Shown: positions 22,693 to 35,193, counted from the stretch's first letter. The stretch is DNA of 64,000 nucleotides from Cheiracanthium punctorium (GCA_038373885.1 JAWZYV010012283.1:372001-436000), one strand, 5' to 3'. Program-made: numbers and translations. Notes: generated by a model from the sequence alone, not told the origin.

Positions 22693-23625
22693 TAGAGATG
22701 GGGAAAGAATGAACATCCTGTTCTTTTGAACCTGTTCTCAAGGAAGAACGGGAACACTCTGTTCAGTGATCATGGCAAAAACATGTTCTCAGTTCATTAA
22801 GGTCCAACGCTTCAAAATTTTATGGCAGGCAAGATCGTTGTAAAAATAAATTTTGGAAAATGCCTTAAAGGTAAAATTTCTCATTAAAAGGCGTGATTAA
22901 TATTTTTTTGCTAAGAAAAATTTAAATTCTGGGGGACCAGACACCTTCCCTCCCCCCTCTCCTGTTCACACCTTGGCTACGTATTTGATGGTGGAGACAG
23001 AAGTTCACAATTTTAGCTTTATCAAATTCTAAGTAATTGCAGAATCTTAGCTATTTTGAGAAATAATGATAACGATGATGATTATCTGGACGGGGGGGAT
23101 AGAACTTTTAGTCCAACCTACCATAATTTTAGAGTGCACCCGGGCTAAGAACCTTTCTTATATGTTCAATACGAAATGCACTTACAGGGAAACAATTCGT
23201 CAGTTTTTATTATTCCAGCCAAACTACTATTTCAAATAATAAATTTAATAATAATGATAGTCTAAAACAAACAAATCGAAAAAAAATATTTTATCAACTG
23301 CGAACCGTAATAAAAGCTTTAAAATACCTTCATATAAAATGCGCCTTCCCTTAATGCACTTTTAACCATCTCCTATTGGCTGAAAAAGAACCAGTTCTTT
23401 GATCACGGCTGGAGAGGTGTTCAGCGATCAGTGAGCTGGAACACCTAGTTCAGCATTCTTTTGCGGAACGGAGAAAGAACAGAGAGAGAAGTGTTCTTTT
23501 GCGGAACGGAGAGAGCTGGTTTTCTTTTGCTGAACAGGATAAAGGAAGTGTTCTTTGGTGAACGTGGTGAAAGGTGTTCTTTTATTGATCTGTTCTTTTG
23601 CTTTAATTCCGTTCTGAGCTGAATA
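22693..23625. repeat. GTTCTTTTG-motif repeat region
   Basis: Both ends of this block carry many copies of GTTC or GAAC words: 22705-22800 and, densest, 23385-23620 (GTGTTCTTTTGCGGAACGGA occurs twice in 60 bp). It begins TAGAGATGGGGAAAG, a hAT-like start, but no matching right end or target duplication was located. There is no gene in it. Confidence 0.5.
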
Positions 23626-23649
23626 CAGGGTCTAAGTTGTAGACTTGGA

Positions 23650-24051
23650 GTCAGAAGCAAGGCCGTACTTAGAAAGGGGGGGGGTCCTATGGGTTTGGAC
23701 GCCTCTCCCTCGAAGTTATTACATTATATGTATATGGTGTATTTATACAGGGATGTAGCCAGAAATTTTTTTTGGGAGTGGGGATGGAGAAGGGGTATGA
23801 ATTGCAGTGGTGTATAAATGAACGAAATGTTTTCGCAATAGTTAAAAAAAAATTAAAAATCTTGCTACATAAGTCGAAAATTGGGTGTGGGAGACATATC
23901 CTGAAATTTTTGTCTGGGTATGGCCCAGGTTTGAAGCCATTTAAGCTGAATTTTCGGAGCCGTGTAATTTTATATGCCAAAGTCGTATTCATTTTTTAAA
24001 TCTGAGTCGGAGCAATATACATATTTATACAAGCATATTATTTTTCAACTG
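23650..24051. other. decayed G-rich repeat fragments, no gene
   Basis: A CAGGGATGTAGCCAGAAATTT start at 23748 belongs to the same end type as hAT-3 and the 74-bp element at 27237, but its other end is not found. Open frames on both strands here overlap and show no domains. Confidence 0.45.
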
Positions 24052-25545
24052 ACAAGGGGAGGCTCAGACGTTGGGGTCACCGATTTTGATGAAATGTTGG
24101 TGGGTTATAGGGGACCCATAGTTAAGTAAAATGCTAAAATATTGGTCGCCAACTCTCGCTTATTTTCGGGAAAATTCCATTTAAACATTTGACACATTGT
24201 TAAATACTAATTATTTGGCAATACATTTGTGTTCTCGGTGGCGCCGTGGTTCCGGACGGAGACGGAGATCCGAAGGTACCCGGATCAAATCCAGCTCGGT
24301 TCTATGGATTTTTTTTCTCGCTAAAAAGTTTAAAATTATTATATATTGTGAATTATTTTGTAAAACTGCAGTTATAAAGTTGTTTTTTTTTGTATATAGT
24401 TGATAATTTACCAATACTTTTAGGATGCGAGAAATGATAAGGATTCGCTTCTTTCTTCGTTTTGAATGATGCAATTACTGTTTTAAGTTTTTCATTAAAA
24501 TTAGAGATCCAATATTCGATTTAAACGATAAGGGAAATTTTTTATACGATTAAAAAATTTATGATTTGATGTAGAATGTAAAATGCATTTAATTTTAAAT
24601 TTATCAAACTTCGCTAGAAGTAGATAGCGAAATTAATAATAATAATAATAATAATCCAGAAATCCATAACAAAATACTTGTATGACGATGAAAGTAATTC
24701 ACCTTGCCTCTAAAAGTAATTCCACCTAAATGTACAACGCTTTGTCAACCCTGTGATGTGTAATTTCACTGACCCCACCCCAAAAACAACAACAACAACA
24801 AAAATAATTTAAAGCTACACAATTCTCCATATTGATATGCTAAATGTACGGGAAATAGGAACCTGAGAAAATGCACTAAAAATTCATTTAAGTCATGTAT
24901 TTTCTGCTATCACCACCATTATTTTCTGACATCAACAAAATTTTCTGATGAAAGCTGAAATAATTTTTTTTCCCACAAGCAGAAATGAAAATATCATGTG
25001 AATACAAAAATATTTATTTCATATGTTGTAGCAAATGTCCAGACAATTTGTTTTGCATGTTTTCAGGAAAAATATCACCCTTCCTCATGTACTCATCTGT
25101 AAAAGTAGAAAAATATTTTTCGAAATGTGATTCATAAATAATGTTTCTCATTTTCGTCACTTTCATTTGCGGCTATTCAATTCTATTTCATAGAAATAAT
25201 GTTATTTCAATAAATCACGTCAATTTTCTAATCATTTTAAACTGTATTATATGAATTTTTAAGGGAGAAAGAAAAAAAAAATGGAAAACCCAGAGCGCCA
25301 AGCTGGATTCGATCCGGGTACCTTCGGATCTCCGTCTCCGTACGGAACCACGGCGCTACCGAGAACACAAATGAATTGCCAAATAATTAGTATTTAACAA
25401 TGTGTCAAATGTTTAAATGGAATTTTCTCGAAAATAAGCGAGAGTTGGCGGCCAATACTTTAGCATTTTACTTAACTATGGGTCCCCTATATCCCACCAA
25501 CATTTCATCAAAATCGGTGACCCCAACGTCTGAGCCTCCCCTTGT
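24052..25545. mobile_element. foldback element with pol III box-like motifs in both arms
   Basis: Arms of about 270 bp (24052-24320 and 25275-25545) are inverted copies, starting ACAAGGGGAGGCTCAGACG and ending with its complement. Each arm includes a tRNA-like stretch: box A-like TGGCGCCGTGG (24239-24249) and box B-like GGATCAAATCC (24282-24292) on plus; TAGCGCCGTGG (25348-25358) and GGATCGAATCC (25305-25315) on minus. The stretches therefore point towards each other. The centre (24320-25270) is AT-rich, with an AAT microsatellite at 24631-24654, and no coding capacity. No target duplication was found. A folded tRNA cannot be drawn convincingly. Confidence 0.75.
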
Positions 25546-26161
25546 GAGTCCAAGGAGGTTTAACATATGGAGGCGTCCATGCTGCACTCCGCAGTGCTAG
25601 GAAAGTGAAGCCATGCCACGCCCCCTCTCTTGCCCAGAAGATTGAAGAATGCATAGGGAAGCATTCAAAAACGAGTTTCGGAAAGTGTTAATAAAAATAA
25701 TTTAAAAGTTACTAACCAATTTTTTTATTCATTTTACGTTTATGGAAGATTGTTTACACGTATTAACTTGTTTTTTATTGCATAATTTCAAATTTATTTT
25801 CGTGCATTGCGTTTTAAACATCAAGTGAAACAAAAAACAGTTATTCTTAGGATTATACTATACTTTGCAAAACTGTTTATATTTTTTCATGATAATTGTT
25901 TTATTATAATAAAAAATTGCTTTTTATATTTCCAGGAAGATATTTCTGTTGTTGCATGGGTAAAAATAACTTTTATTACATCAACCTAAATTATTAAATT
26001 GCTCACATTATATTAACAATAGTTTTAAGTCATATTACAGGTATCAGAAGTAAGAATGCAATTTCAAATATGTTAAATAAGATATATGAGGTATTTGCAG
26101 ACAGTGAGAGAACATTATCTTCTTTAGACACGAGGAAACAATTATACACTTCAACCTTCTT

Positions 26162-26621
26162 TAGAGACATGCGAGACGAGAAACAGGGCTGTCTTGTCTC
26201 GTCTCGTAGAGAAATTTTCTATCACGAGGCGTCTCGCAAAATTATGAGCTGAAATTTTGCTACCATATTTTTAGTAACTTATTACTATTTTATGAGAAAA
26301 TAATATTAATAATAACAATTAGTTAGATATTAGAATATTAGTACATATATTAATTACCATATTAAGTGATATGTGCATTTGCATTCGCATAGCTCAGCTT
26401 ATGGTGAAAGAGGCATTTTTTTTAATTACAGATGAAACATTTTATTTAGAAATATTAATTTTTTAAGAGAAAAATATGAAATATCCATAAGATTTAATTA
26501 CATACGTATTCATCCATTTTGTTGAAAACTTTGTAAATTTATGCGAGGCGTGAAATCTCGAGCGAGACAAGGCTCTGTCTCGTCTCGGGAGGTGATACGA
26601 GATGTCTCGCGTCCATCCCTA
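26162..26621. mobile_element. hAT miniature element with GAGACGAG-rich ends
   Basis: It starts TAGAGACATGCGAGACGAG and ends CGCGTCCATCCCTA, imperfect inverted repeats, flanked by a perfect 8-bp duplication accttctt (26154-26161, 26622-26629). Subterminal TCTCGTCTCG words crowd both ends. It is non-coding. Confidence 0.75.
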
Positions 26622-27236
26622 ACCTTCTTAGGTCATTTATCATAATAATATTTTGCACTGACAAACAGTTTAAGGTAATGAAAGAAATATGAAAGTTGAA
26701 TAATTTCCATCAATACTGTTTACTTCATTTAGTAGAGGGGTGAAAAAAAGGATAAGGTTTCAAATAAAATGTAGTAGCTAACCAAATTACATTTAAAATT
26801 TTAAGGACTATTATTGATTTTAAAGAACTATATATTTTTGATTTTCAAGGACTTTTATTCACTAGTGAACTTTGTAATGAAAACTTCGCATGTTTTCCCC
26901 CAAAACATATGAATCATGAAATAGCAATTTATTTCTGGAAACTAATTTAAATCTAAGAAGCAGGGTTGTCTGGTTTAAGGTTTAAAACAGATCAAAAATT
27001 AAAAGACGACTTTTCATCACGTGTTAAGTTTTGTTATTTAATAAAACATACAACAATTAAGGAGCTTAAAGCTCTATATACATTGCACATAAGTAATCTT
27101 ATTCTCCTAAACTTCCAATATAGTGAAATATCTTAACAATTGTCCTTACTGTCCTTTGAACTGAATGATTTTAGCATAAGCATAAAGTTTTCAAAATTAT
27201 TGGGGGGGCTGGCCCCACAACCACAATTATTCACGT

Positions 27237-27310
27237 CAGTGGCGTATATACATATATGTGAGTTGCAAAAGTCGTAACCCCCCCATGAAAAATTTCTGGC
27301 TACGCCACTG
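27237..27310. mobile_element. 74-bp miniature hAT element
   Basis: The ends CAGTGGCGTA and TACGCCACTG are perfect 10-bp inverted repeats, and the flanks are a perfect 8-bp duplication attcacgt (27229-27236, 27311-27318). Only 54 bases lie between the ends, including a run of seven or eight C. It shares its ends with hAT-3. Confidence 0.85.
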
Positions 27311-28539
27311 ATTCACGTACATATAACTTACTCATAGATGCCAACTCCAACGGAATAATTAACCACTTTTTCTACATGCTTTTTTGGCTTAAAATGTAGC
27401 AAAATTTTTGTGATGTGTGCACGAGCTGGTTACTATTTTGAAAAATAATTTTAAAATATACTGTTTACAAAAAGTGGTTATTTATATTCCGTAGTAGTTG
27501 ACAGCTATGACTTACTATATATAAGTGTAAATTATTGGAGGTGCTCGATCTCTATGGGTCCATAGAATTCTACACCAATGTAAGGTAAGTATCCATGTTA
27601 GTATCTTCCTACCATGTTATAAGTTAAAAATAGAAGCAAAGTAAAAAATCCAATGGAGGAAAAAAAAATTTCGATGAGATAGTGCATTTTAGACACATCT
27701 AAACTTTTCTTCATACTTTAGATTGCAGAATCTGATTTTAATTAACCAGAGCCTGGCGAGGGCAGCTTATAGTAACATTTTGTGTTACAGGGCGTCACAA
27801 TGAATACTAAATCATGATTGAAATCAAAAGAAAAATTTTTAAAGTACAAGTAAAGTTTTTTTTAAACATTTGTAAATGGCGTGAATACTTTTTTTTATGT
27901 TAGTATAAATTAGTTTTCTGTATTTAGGGATAAATTATTGGGTGGACTCAGCCCCTATTCACAATTTATTGGGGGGGCTCGAGCCCCACGGGCCCATATA
28001 ACTCTACGCCTATGGATTTTAGTATATAATTGTCGGACATTTTTCTCATTTTTATTATTCCTACTTAAGCGCTTACTAAAATAGTGATATCGCACATGTA
28101 AATATTGATCGATCCCTGATTTTATCAGATGAAGAAGATGGTTATCCATGACTTCATTTTGAAGCACATGCTCATTTAAAGAAGGAAACAAATCTTCTCC
28201 TATCAACGAATTTAATGCAGATGCCGAGGTATATTCTATACTGTAAATTAATACGTGTGTAAATAATACGTGTTTAAAAATAATTGATTATTTAAAAATA
28301 AACAGTAAAAGTATTACAATTAAGATTAAAATTATGCCTAAAGATGTGGCTTTAAGATAAACTTCCATACAATCAGTAAAAGAGAAATACAGCAGTTTTG
28401 TTCTTAAAAATTTACATGCATGCCAATGACGATATCGGATGTTCTGGGCAAGAGAGGGGGCGTGGTCGTTGGCTTCAAAAACCGGAAACATGGGTGCCTC
28501 CATATGTTAAACCTCCTTGTCTGAGTCTGATACTTACAG

Positions 28540-29255
28540 CTTTTTAAACGGAATGTCTTTAATTTTTACTCTGGAGCATGTATTTTTAAAGCTGAAACTG
28601 TACATTTTTTTTTCTTTTTTAAGCTCTAAGAGCGTATCGACTATTTTGTGAGCTCCCCCATTAGAAATAGGCAGGTCCACACCATATATTTTTAACCTGA
28701 AGGCAACACAATGATTTTTTGTTTTTTTTTAACTTGAGATAGACTTATTTAATATTTTGAGTTAGAGCTAAAACTGTTTGTCGTTGGAAACAAAGCCATA
28801 TTTTTAAGCTGGAGTCTGAGACATATATTTTTATTTGTAGTTGTAGCCAAAGAAGGATTTTTTATTTTATTTATTTATTTATTTTTTTTAACCCAAGCCA
28901 CATCCACAACCTTTTGGAGCTAGACCTGGAACAATATATATTTTTTAAGAGGCGGAGCAAACGGTAAAATAGGCTGAATTTTTCACAAAATGACTTCATC
29001 ATTATTATTTTGTTAACAAGATTTTAAATTGGTGGGGGGCAGACTTCCTGATTCACCCCCTTCGGTACGGTCTTGCATGAGTGCTTACATAGGGGACAAG
29101 GGGTCAGGACCGTATACAGAAAAAAATTTTGGAGGGGGACCAAACGAAAGAAAAAGGCTGAATTTTTCACAAAGACTTCAGCTTTATTATTTTCTTAACA
29201 AAATTTTAAATTTTGGCGGGGACCAGACACCTTGGGTACGGCCTTGAAGGGGATG
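28540..29255. repeat. degenerate tandem repeats
   Basis: From 28540 to 28950 a loose unit of about 60-100 bp recurs around TTTTTTAAGCTGGAGTCTGAG-like blocks. From 28970 to 29073 and 29150 to 29250 a unit starting GGCTGAATTTTTCACAAA is duplicated, each copy ending in a GG-ACGG block. There is no gene. Confidence 0.5.
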
Positions 29256-31174
29256 CTCTCTCTCCAGCATTCGTTATGGTGAACACTCTTATAGTATGTT
29301 GAGTTTTTTTATCATTATTATTTTTGTATTAAAATGTTTAGAAGTTCGAAAGAAACTTCTACAACCCCCCCCCCCTCCCATTCCTCCAAGAGTTACGACT
29401 ATAGGGTCAAAGCTTTCACTTTATCATGAAATTTATGGTGTGGACTGGGAATAAGGCTAGGAAAGGAGGGGGCGGAGGATTTCATCGCAGATTGTCAGCT
29501 TCAGCGGTCTGCTCCTCTTGTACGTCGGCTCTTTTACTGCAATAAAGCTGAAGGAAAAAAAAATCTAAAACAAAAGGGTATGCAGTCACGTGGCATATTG
29601 TATCAGATCGCTCAAGGATTAGTTGAAACAGATCATTCCTTTGCGCTGTTACTGGTACAACTCTTAGTTTTGCTTATGTTTGGATAGTTTTTCCTCATTG
29701 ATAGAAAAAAAATCTTTTGTTTGGACGGATTTTAAAGTTATTGATTCCACTGCTTCCAAAGCTTTGTGCAACATAGTCTAATCAAAATAAACAGTTATGA
29801 ATATTATGTCATTTTAGGAGCTGTCAGACTCAAATATTGTTTACTCATGTAAGCAATATTGTATCACTCAGGTAAGTAATCGAAAATTAGGCCTGGTCTA
29901 AATAATTCTCTCTAGAATTGAAGTTTTTCCATTTCTTTTTACATACATGCTATGAGTAAGGCTAACAAAAGTTAATAAAAAGCACAGAAAAAACTTTGAT
30001 TTTAGAAATATGTGCATATTTAACACTATATTATAGAACGTTAATATAATTAAAATATTTTTACCAAAAATTACTGTTAATATACTTGATTAAAGAAAGC
30101 CAGTATGTTGGTTGCAAAGTTTTTTTAAACATTTTGCAGTTGTACCAAAGCATAATACATGTTAAAAAGCAGACTTTCCCCCAGACATGGGCGGGAGGGC
30201 GCGGTGCCCTGCCTGCCCTGTGATCGGAAGAACAACGCCCTTTTTGCCCCTTTGATATAAAACAGCGCCATCCATGCCGCTTTGTTTTCATTCATAGCGC
30301 CATCGTCTCCCGTCTGTTTACATTTATCACCGTGCGACATGCCTTCCTCTTTGTTGACATTACAGCACTTTCCCAGATTCCAGACCACCTGCTAAAGCAT
30401 CCGAAAAGGACCGAAAGATGTTCTTTTACCGTGATGAATGCTTTTACATAGCTTGCAGGGACAAGAGGACATGCATCAATGTCAAGTGGACAGAGAATAT
30501 TTTGACATGCTTTTTTGCCTTTTTTGATCGTGCCGCACTTGCTATTTGTAGTCCAAAAAGCACTCAATCAGTAGCCATCCGCTTTCGTAGCCATGCATAG
30601 TAAATGGTATAAAGCTATGATAGCAAATCAATTAAAGCGCATATGTCTGTTCTCTAGTACGTTCATCCTTTTTCTTAAGAGCTAAGCTACATAAAGGGTA
30701 AAGATTAATATTGATCATTCAAAGAAAAGGCAGAGGAGTGGGAAAACGGCCACCTCAAGTGGTATTAATTTTAAAAGTTCTAGGAAAGAAGGTCTCAAAA
30801 GGCAAAATATCTTAGAGCGCCAGTCTTATACCTCTTGCTTTTTATAAATCTGCATTCATGTTCAGAATATAACAGACCCGTAAGTAGAGAAGGGGAGGCG
30901 GCACAAAAACTTAATATAATTTCTCACAAAGATTTATACCTTTTATGAAAAGGGCATAGCCGGATCTAAGGTGAGGGATAGAAAGCCAAGCTGAAGTCCC
31001 TGCCCTCATACCCCGGGCCTCAACTTCTATGGGCGGCAAATTTAAGTGTAAGAAACTTAAAGGATAAGAGGGAACTGCAGTTTTCCGATTTTGCCCGATG
31101 TAGGAATCCCTGTCATGGAAGGCAATAATTGAATGGAAAAAGATACAGGGGATGACGAAGGGGCAAAGTGCCAC
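29256..31174. other. no gene recognised; GC-rich patch at 30170-30420
   Basis: The patch gives three overlapping minus-strand frames of 76-91 residues without a domain I know. None has a preferred start, and they overlap each other in different frames, so I do not call a gene. The remainder is AT-rich, with decayed C-rich repeat tracts near 29370 and 30870. Confidence 0.5.
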
Positions 31175-31181
31175 TTCTTAC

Positions 31182-31418
31182 CAGGGCCGGCCCAAAGGGG
31201 ATGGAATGTAGGCGATCGCCTAAGGCCCCGTGCTTAAAGAAGGCCCGCTCCTGGGTCATTTTTTTTTTTTTTTTTGCAAACACACGAGCTTTGTAGATGG
31301 TTGTAATATATCCTGAAAAAAGCCAAGAAATAAAGCTAATATGTACTAGCAGTGCTAGTAGTAACTTACATAAGACATGATAGAAAAGAGGCCCCGCATG
31401 CCCCCCAGGCCAGCCCTG
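31182..31418. mobile_element. hAT-like miniature element
   Basis: Ends CAGGGCCGGCCC and GGCCAGCCCTG are inverted repeats, and ttcttac flanks both sides (31175-31181, 31419-31425), a 7-bp match that may be an 8-bp duplication with one change. GGCCCCG/GGCCCGC blocks follow each end. A T18 run lies inside. Confidence 0.7.
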
Positions 31419-31487
31419 TTCTTACAACTAAATTAATTTACGCTAGATAGAATAGTTTTTCTGATAATGATGATGTATTTCGTGTAA

Positions 31488-31711
31488 TTTGAACTGGTAT
31501 TGGTAGACGGGCGAAGTGTGAAGGTCCCGAGTTCGGGTCCCATCGCACGTCCATCGACCTAACCATTCGGAGTTTTCCGTGGTTTTCTCCGAAACTTAGC
31601 GTAAATATGGATTAGGACCCCTTAGAAAGACCCCCACGGAGGACACCCCGCCCATCAGCCTATAGCCCAAGCGTAGCTATTCGGGCGTATTCCTACAAAC
31701 AAAAAAAACAA
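31488..31711 (+). mobile_element. tRNA-derived SINE, 5'-truncated
   Basis: Box B-like GTTCGGGTCC is at 31531-31540, box A is lost or decayed, and the 3' end is ACAAACAAAAAAAACAAG. Shared blocks tie it to the SINE at 10330-10570. A C20 run follows downstream at 31854-31873. Confidence 0.6.
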
Positions 31712-32025
31712 GATTTGAGTGCCCCCGCCCCCCTCCTTCGGAAAAAAAATTCTGGATCTGCTTTTGAGGTTCGCAATTTCATATTTCCCCCAGTTCGGAA
31801 GATCTAAGTTCCGGCAGTAGAAAAAGGGTAAGAAATTTGGCGAGAGGTCGTCTCCCCCCCCCCCCCCCCCCCCTCCCACCACCATGCAAAATGAGGGAGC
31901 TGCTCGTATAGGCACCTTTTTCAAAATAATGTCCTAGGCAGGACACACACAGTAAAATAGTTGGTATATTACAAATTATTTATTTTTAGAAATCGGTCAC
32001 CGAACGTAGTCGGATACCTTAAAGG

Positions 32026-32312
32026 CAGTGGTTCTTAACCTTTTAACGTCGCCAAAGGATAACTTACGATGGCGCGCTCCTCCTCACATTTTTCAGCATA
32101 CATTCAGTTTTTTAATCTTCAACAATGAACATAGTCAAATTTTTACAAAATAATGTTATCAGTAAAGTTTGAATGGATGCTTTAAGTGAAAATGGATATA
32201 TTTCGGAGTAAAAATGAGAATAAATAAGATGATTTTTTAAAAACACGCATCACTACTTGCTGTTTGGTTTTTCTCGCCCCCCCCCCCTTGCAAACGCTCT
32301 GCGCCCCCCTGC
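32026..32312. mobile_element. hAT/Charlie-type miniature element
   Basis: It starts CAGTGGTTCTTAACC, the well-known Charlie/SPIN-like hAT end, and stops near GCGCCCCCCTGC. cttaaagg stands on both sides (32018-32025, 32313-32320). The right end is poorly matched to the left, so the boundary could be off by a base or two. Confidence 0.6.
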
Positions 32313-32532
32313 CTTAAAGGAATTTATTCAAGAAGCATGGTTATCCAAGAGCAGGGTAGGTGGAAGTCAATAGAAATTTTAGAAACCACAAAAATATTCT
32401 TTGATATAATTACGGTTTACTTGTTAAAAGCGAGTTATACTAGACTTCAACATTGTACCCAAAAGATGTTTCCGATTTTGTCATTCCTGGTTCTCGTTAA
32501 ATCAGCACTCATTATAAACGAGCTCGACTGTA

Positions 32533-34658
32533 CTTAGAACTCATCCATCACTTTTTATGGTAGTGAGTGGGTGAGAGATGGGGGAGGGGGGGAGAGACCA
32601 CAAAGTGGTTTCAAACTAGAACAGCCTAGCGACAGCCCTGGGAAGAAGGAAGGGGATGTGTGGGAAGTGGGTATGAGGGGGGGGACGGAGGTTAAAGTAA
32701 AGTGACCGCGTTTCATCAATAAACAGTAAGAGTAAGGGGCGTAATTTTACATCAAGTAAAATTACATATTTCAGATTCCCTCCATCAAGTTTTGGTTGGC
32801 CGCGTCTTTAGAGGGTGGAGTTGGTTTTGGTGAATAGAAAGATTTTTAGGGAAATGTATCTACAAATATGCAGCACTTCTTTAGAAAATAGCTTTCGAAT
32901 CTCCTCCACCGGCACCCTAAAAATGTGACAAATCATGCATTTTTCAAGAATGTGCACGAATGCTATATGAGATTTGGAGAGTGACGTACTTAATATTAAC
33001 CATTTTGACAAGAATTCAAAACGCGCTCTGGAATGTAATGTTCAAAAAGAAAAATCAGTGGATAAAGTAAGAGAACTGGTCTTCCATTGCCAGAATTTTA
33101 TTAAAAGTTATTTTGCACATCATTCGGTATTCGTTAGGAAATTTTAAGTAAAAATGTCTATCGTTGGGACTCCTCTCTTGTGGAGGTCCCGGGGCTGCAG
33201 CCCCAGTTGCCCTCCCCTAAATTCGGCCCTACATCCCGCGACGGACGGAAAAGATAACTAGAAAAGGAAAAAAACAAAAGAAGGAACTAAGTTAAAAAAA
33301 ATTAACAGTTAATTCTCAAAGAAGCAGGTCAGTAGTTAAGTCTTTTATAATATTTCTTCTTCATGTTTGGTAATTTTAATTAATAAGAATTAGACAAGTT
33401 TAAAATAGGAGTTGGACGTTGGAGGATTACTCCAATCTTGGAATTATCTTCAGCAATTATTATTACAGTTTCTGCAATTGGTAATACAGTAATCTCTCAC
33501 TTGTACGTGTTTTCTTTTCCGCATCCGCGGTCTCAGTTAGGGAAATGGGAAAACAATGATAATTCTCATTCTCCGTAAGAAAAAGAAACCTCTGGTTACT
33601 TCTCAGGGCCCAAAACTTTCCGCGTTTTGGTTATTTTTCGCACTTTTTTTAAACAGTTACGCGGATTTCACTTAAAAAATATATAACTATTGCCGATCTC
33701 TGTGTTTCGTATCTGCCAACTGAAATTCGATCTTTTTGCATCCTTTTGGTAAATAAATGTTTTCTCTTAAATATTTCTTATCGCTTATGCAATTACTAAC
33801 TCATGCTTGCCAATTTTTACACTTCCGCCCTAAAATGTACGTTTTTTAAAGATTTTACGAGAAATGCCCATTTTTTAATGCCTTTTTAATGAATTGTGAA
33901 GTTTTATTTGTTTTAATAAAATTTCACAATAAAATTATACCACATACTTTCTTTTAAAGAATAATCTGTGTTTATCATTCTCAATGAATAATTTATCATT
34001 CACGATTTTCCTGCAATTTTGCTAATAAGATTACCGGATTTTTTGCTTCCCCCTTTCAGATCCACTAATTCCGTTGCTCGGCAGGAAAAATTTTGTTGAG
34101 TATGCTCCAGCATCGTAATTTCAATCCTTTTCAATCTGTCTTGAGAACAAATATTTTCCCTTTAGTATATTTCTATTTGAACCTCCAATATCGTAAGAGT
34201 AAAAATTGATTGTTATTTCAACTTTAAATTATGTTTTGACGATTTTTAAAAATTTAAAGTAGAAAAGAAAATTTCATTGGGGTCAGGTTCAAATATTAGT
34301 GGATTTTTTTTCAAAATAATAATAATGAAAATGTATCAAAGAAGGTTTTGAATAGGAAAATATTGTTTATGAAAGCAAATAATCTATAAACTAAGTATGT
34401 TTGTTTATACTTTATTTGCTTAATAAATTAGAAACAATGGTACTGTATATAACAATATGGTATATAGTTTAAATGGTACAAATTTTCAAGTTGAAAAGTT
34501 GGCAGCTATATTACATATTTAAATGCACATTATGCTAGCTATGATCATTACTTATCTAGAGGTACACTAAAAACTTAAACTGTATGAGGCTAATAAAAGT
34601 ATCTTTTAATTGTGAAATTAAATATTGTTTGAATTTTTAGTGTTATGAGACAGTCTTA
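32533..34658. other. no gene recognised
   Basis: AT-rich DNA with G-rich scraps (32575-32690, 33175-33240) and one Tigger-like end TACAGTAATCTCTCACTTG at 33487 without a partner. It ends with caata (34659-34663), the BEL target site. Confidence 0.5.
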
Positions 34659-34663
34659 CAATA

Positions 34664-35087
34664 TGTTCCTGCACAATCCTGTTGGACTGCATTCGGTTGT
34701 TATGTACTTAGAGTACAGATGCCAGCACTAAGCAGTGGCTGGTTAGGTAGCACTTATTTTCTATTTTTGGATAGGAAGTGAATTCAGGTGTTGCTGACTA
34801 AAGTGATTTAAATTGGAGGTGGAGTTTCGCCTTCAGCTCGTGTGTGTTCAGTTCGCCCGTTAATGTTGGCGGCAATTTGATTCATGGATAATTATTTGTT
34901 GCTTTTGTGGAATTATTTTGCCGTTATGAAATATATTTTAATTAAAGCTGAGTTTTGAAGTTAGTTCGCCTTGAGTTGGCGATAGTATTTTGAATGTTCA
35001 ATTGTTCTGCATGCGATGTGATGTTTTGTGTCGTCCAATAAATAAGTTCAAGAAAGTTGTGACGTGTCTTCTTATGTTCAAGCAACA
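34664..35087 (+). mobile_element. BEL 5' LTR and primer-binding site
   Basis: It begins TGTTCCTGCAC and ends CAAGCAACA. An AATAAA-type signal (CCAATAAATAAG) lies about 50 bp before the end. Eight bases downstream, TGGAGGCACCGGCGAG (35096-35111) has the TGG start expected of a primer-binding site; the tRNA was not identified. Confidence 0.9.
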
Positions 35088-35193
35088 TAAGAAATTGGAG
35101 GCACCGGCGAGATTTGGATTTGTGAAAGATAAGTGCTTTGATTTTTATTGGGATTGTATTTTTTAAAAGTTATTATATTTTATTTGATCTGCA

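Larger units (their letters stand above)
25551..28519. mobile_element. candidate DNA transposon with CAAGGAGGTTTAAC ends
   Basis: CAAGGAGGTTTAACATATGG (25551) and its complement (ending 28519) extend with lower identity for about 90 bp, including a shared CACGCCCCCTCTCTTGCCC block. The flanks, tgtgagtc (25543-25550) and tctgagtc (28520-28527), agree at 7 of 8 positions, a possible imperfect target duplication. No transposase is recognisable; the interior holds two hAT miniature elements and G-rich fragments around 27200 and 27960. Confidence 0.5.
22631..32530. mobile_element. probable pogo/Tigger element C, expanded
   Basis: CAGTCAACTCGGGTTATAG (22631) and, on the other strand, CAGTCGAGCTCGTTTATAATG (ending 32530) look like related Tigger ends, each bordered by TA. 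The 22-base ends match at about 15 positions, with a shift in the middle, so the pairing is less secure than for the other Tiggers. The subterminal ATAGTGAAC motif recurs (22644-22690, and ATGGTGAAC near 29278). No transposase was found inside; the interior is filled with other repeats. Confidence 0.5.

Noticed and set aside
24231..24300. A functional tRNA gene in the foldback arm
   Set aside because: The box-like motifs are spaced as in a tRNA, but acceptor and T stems do not pair properly.
30061..30567. Host gene on the minus strand in the GC-rich patch
   Set aside because: Three frames overlap each other, none shows a domain, and no splice or promoter pattern selects one.
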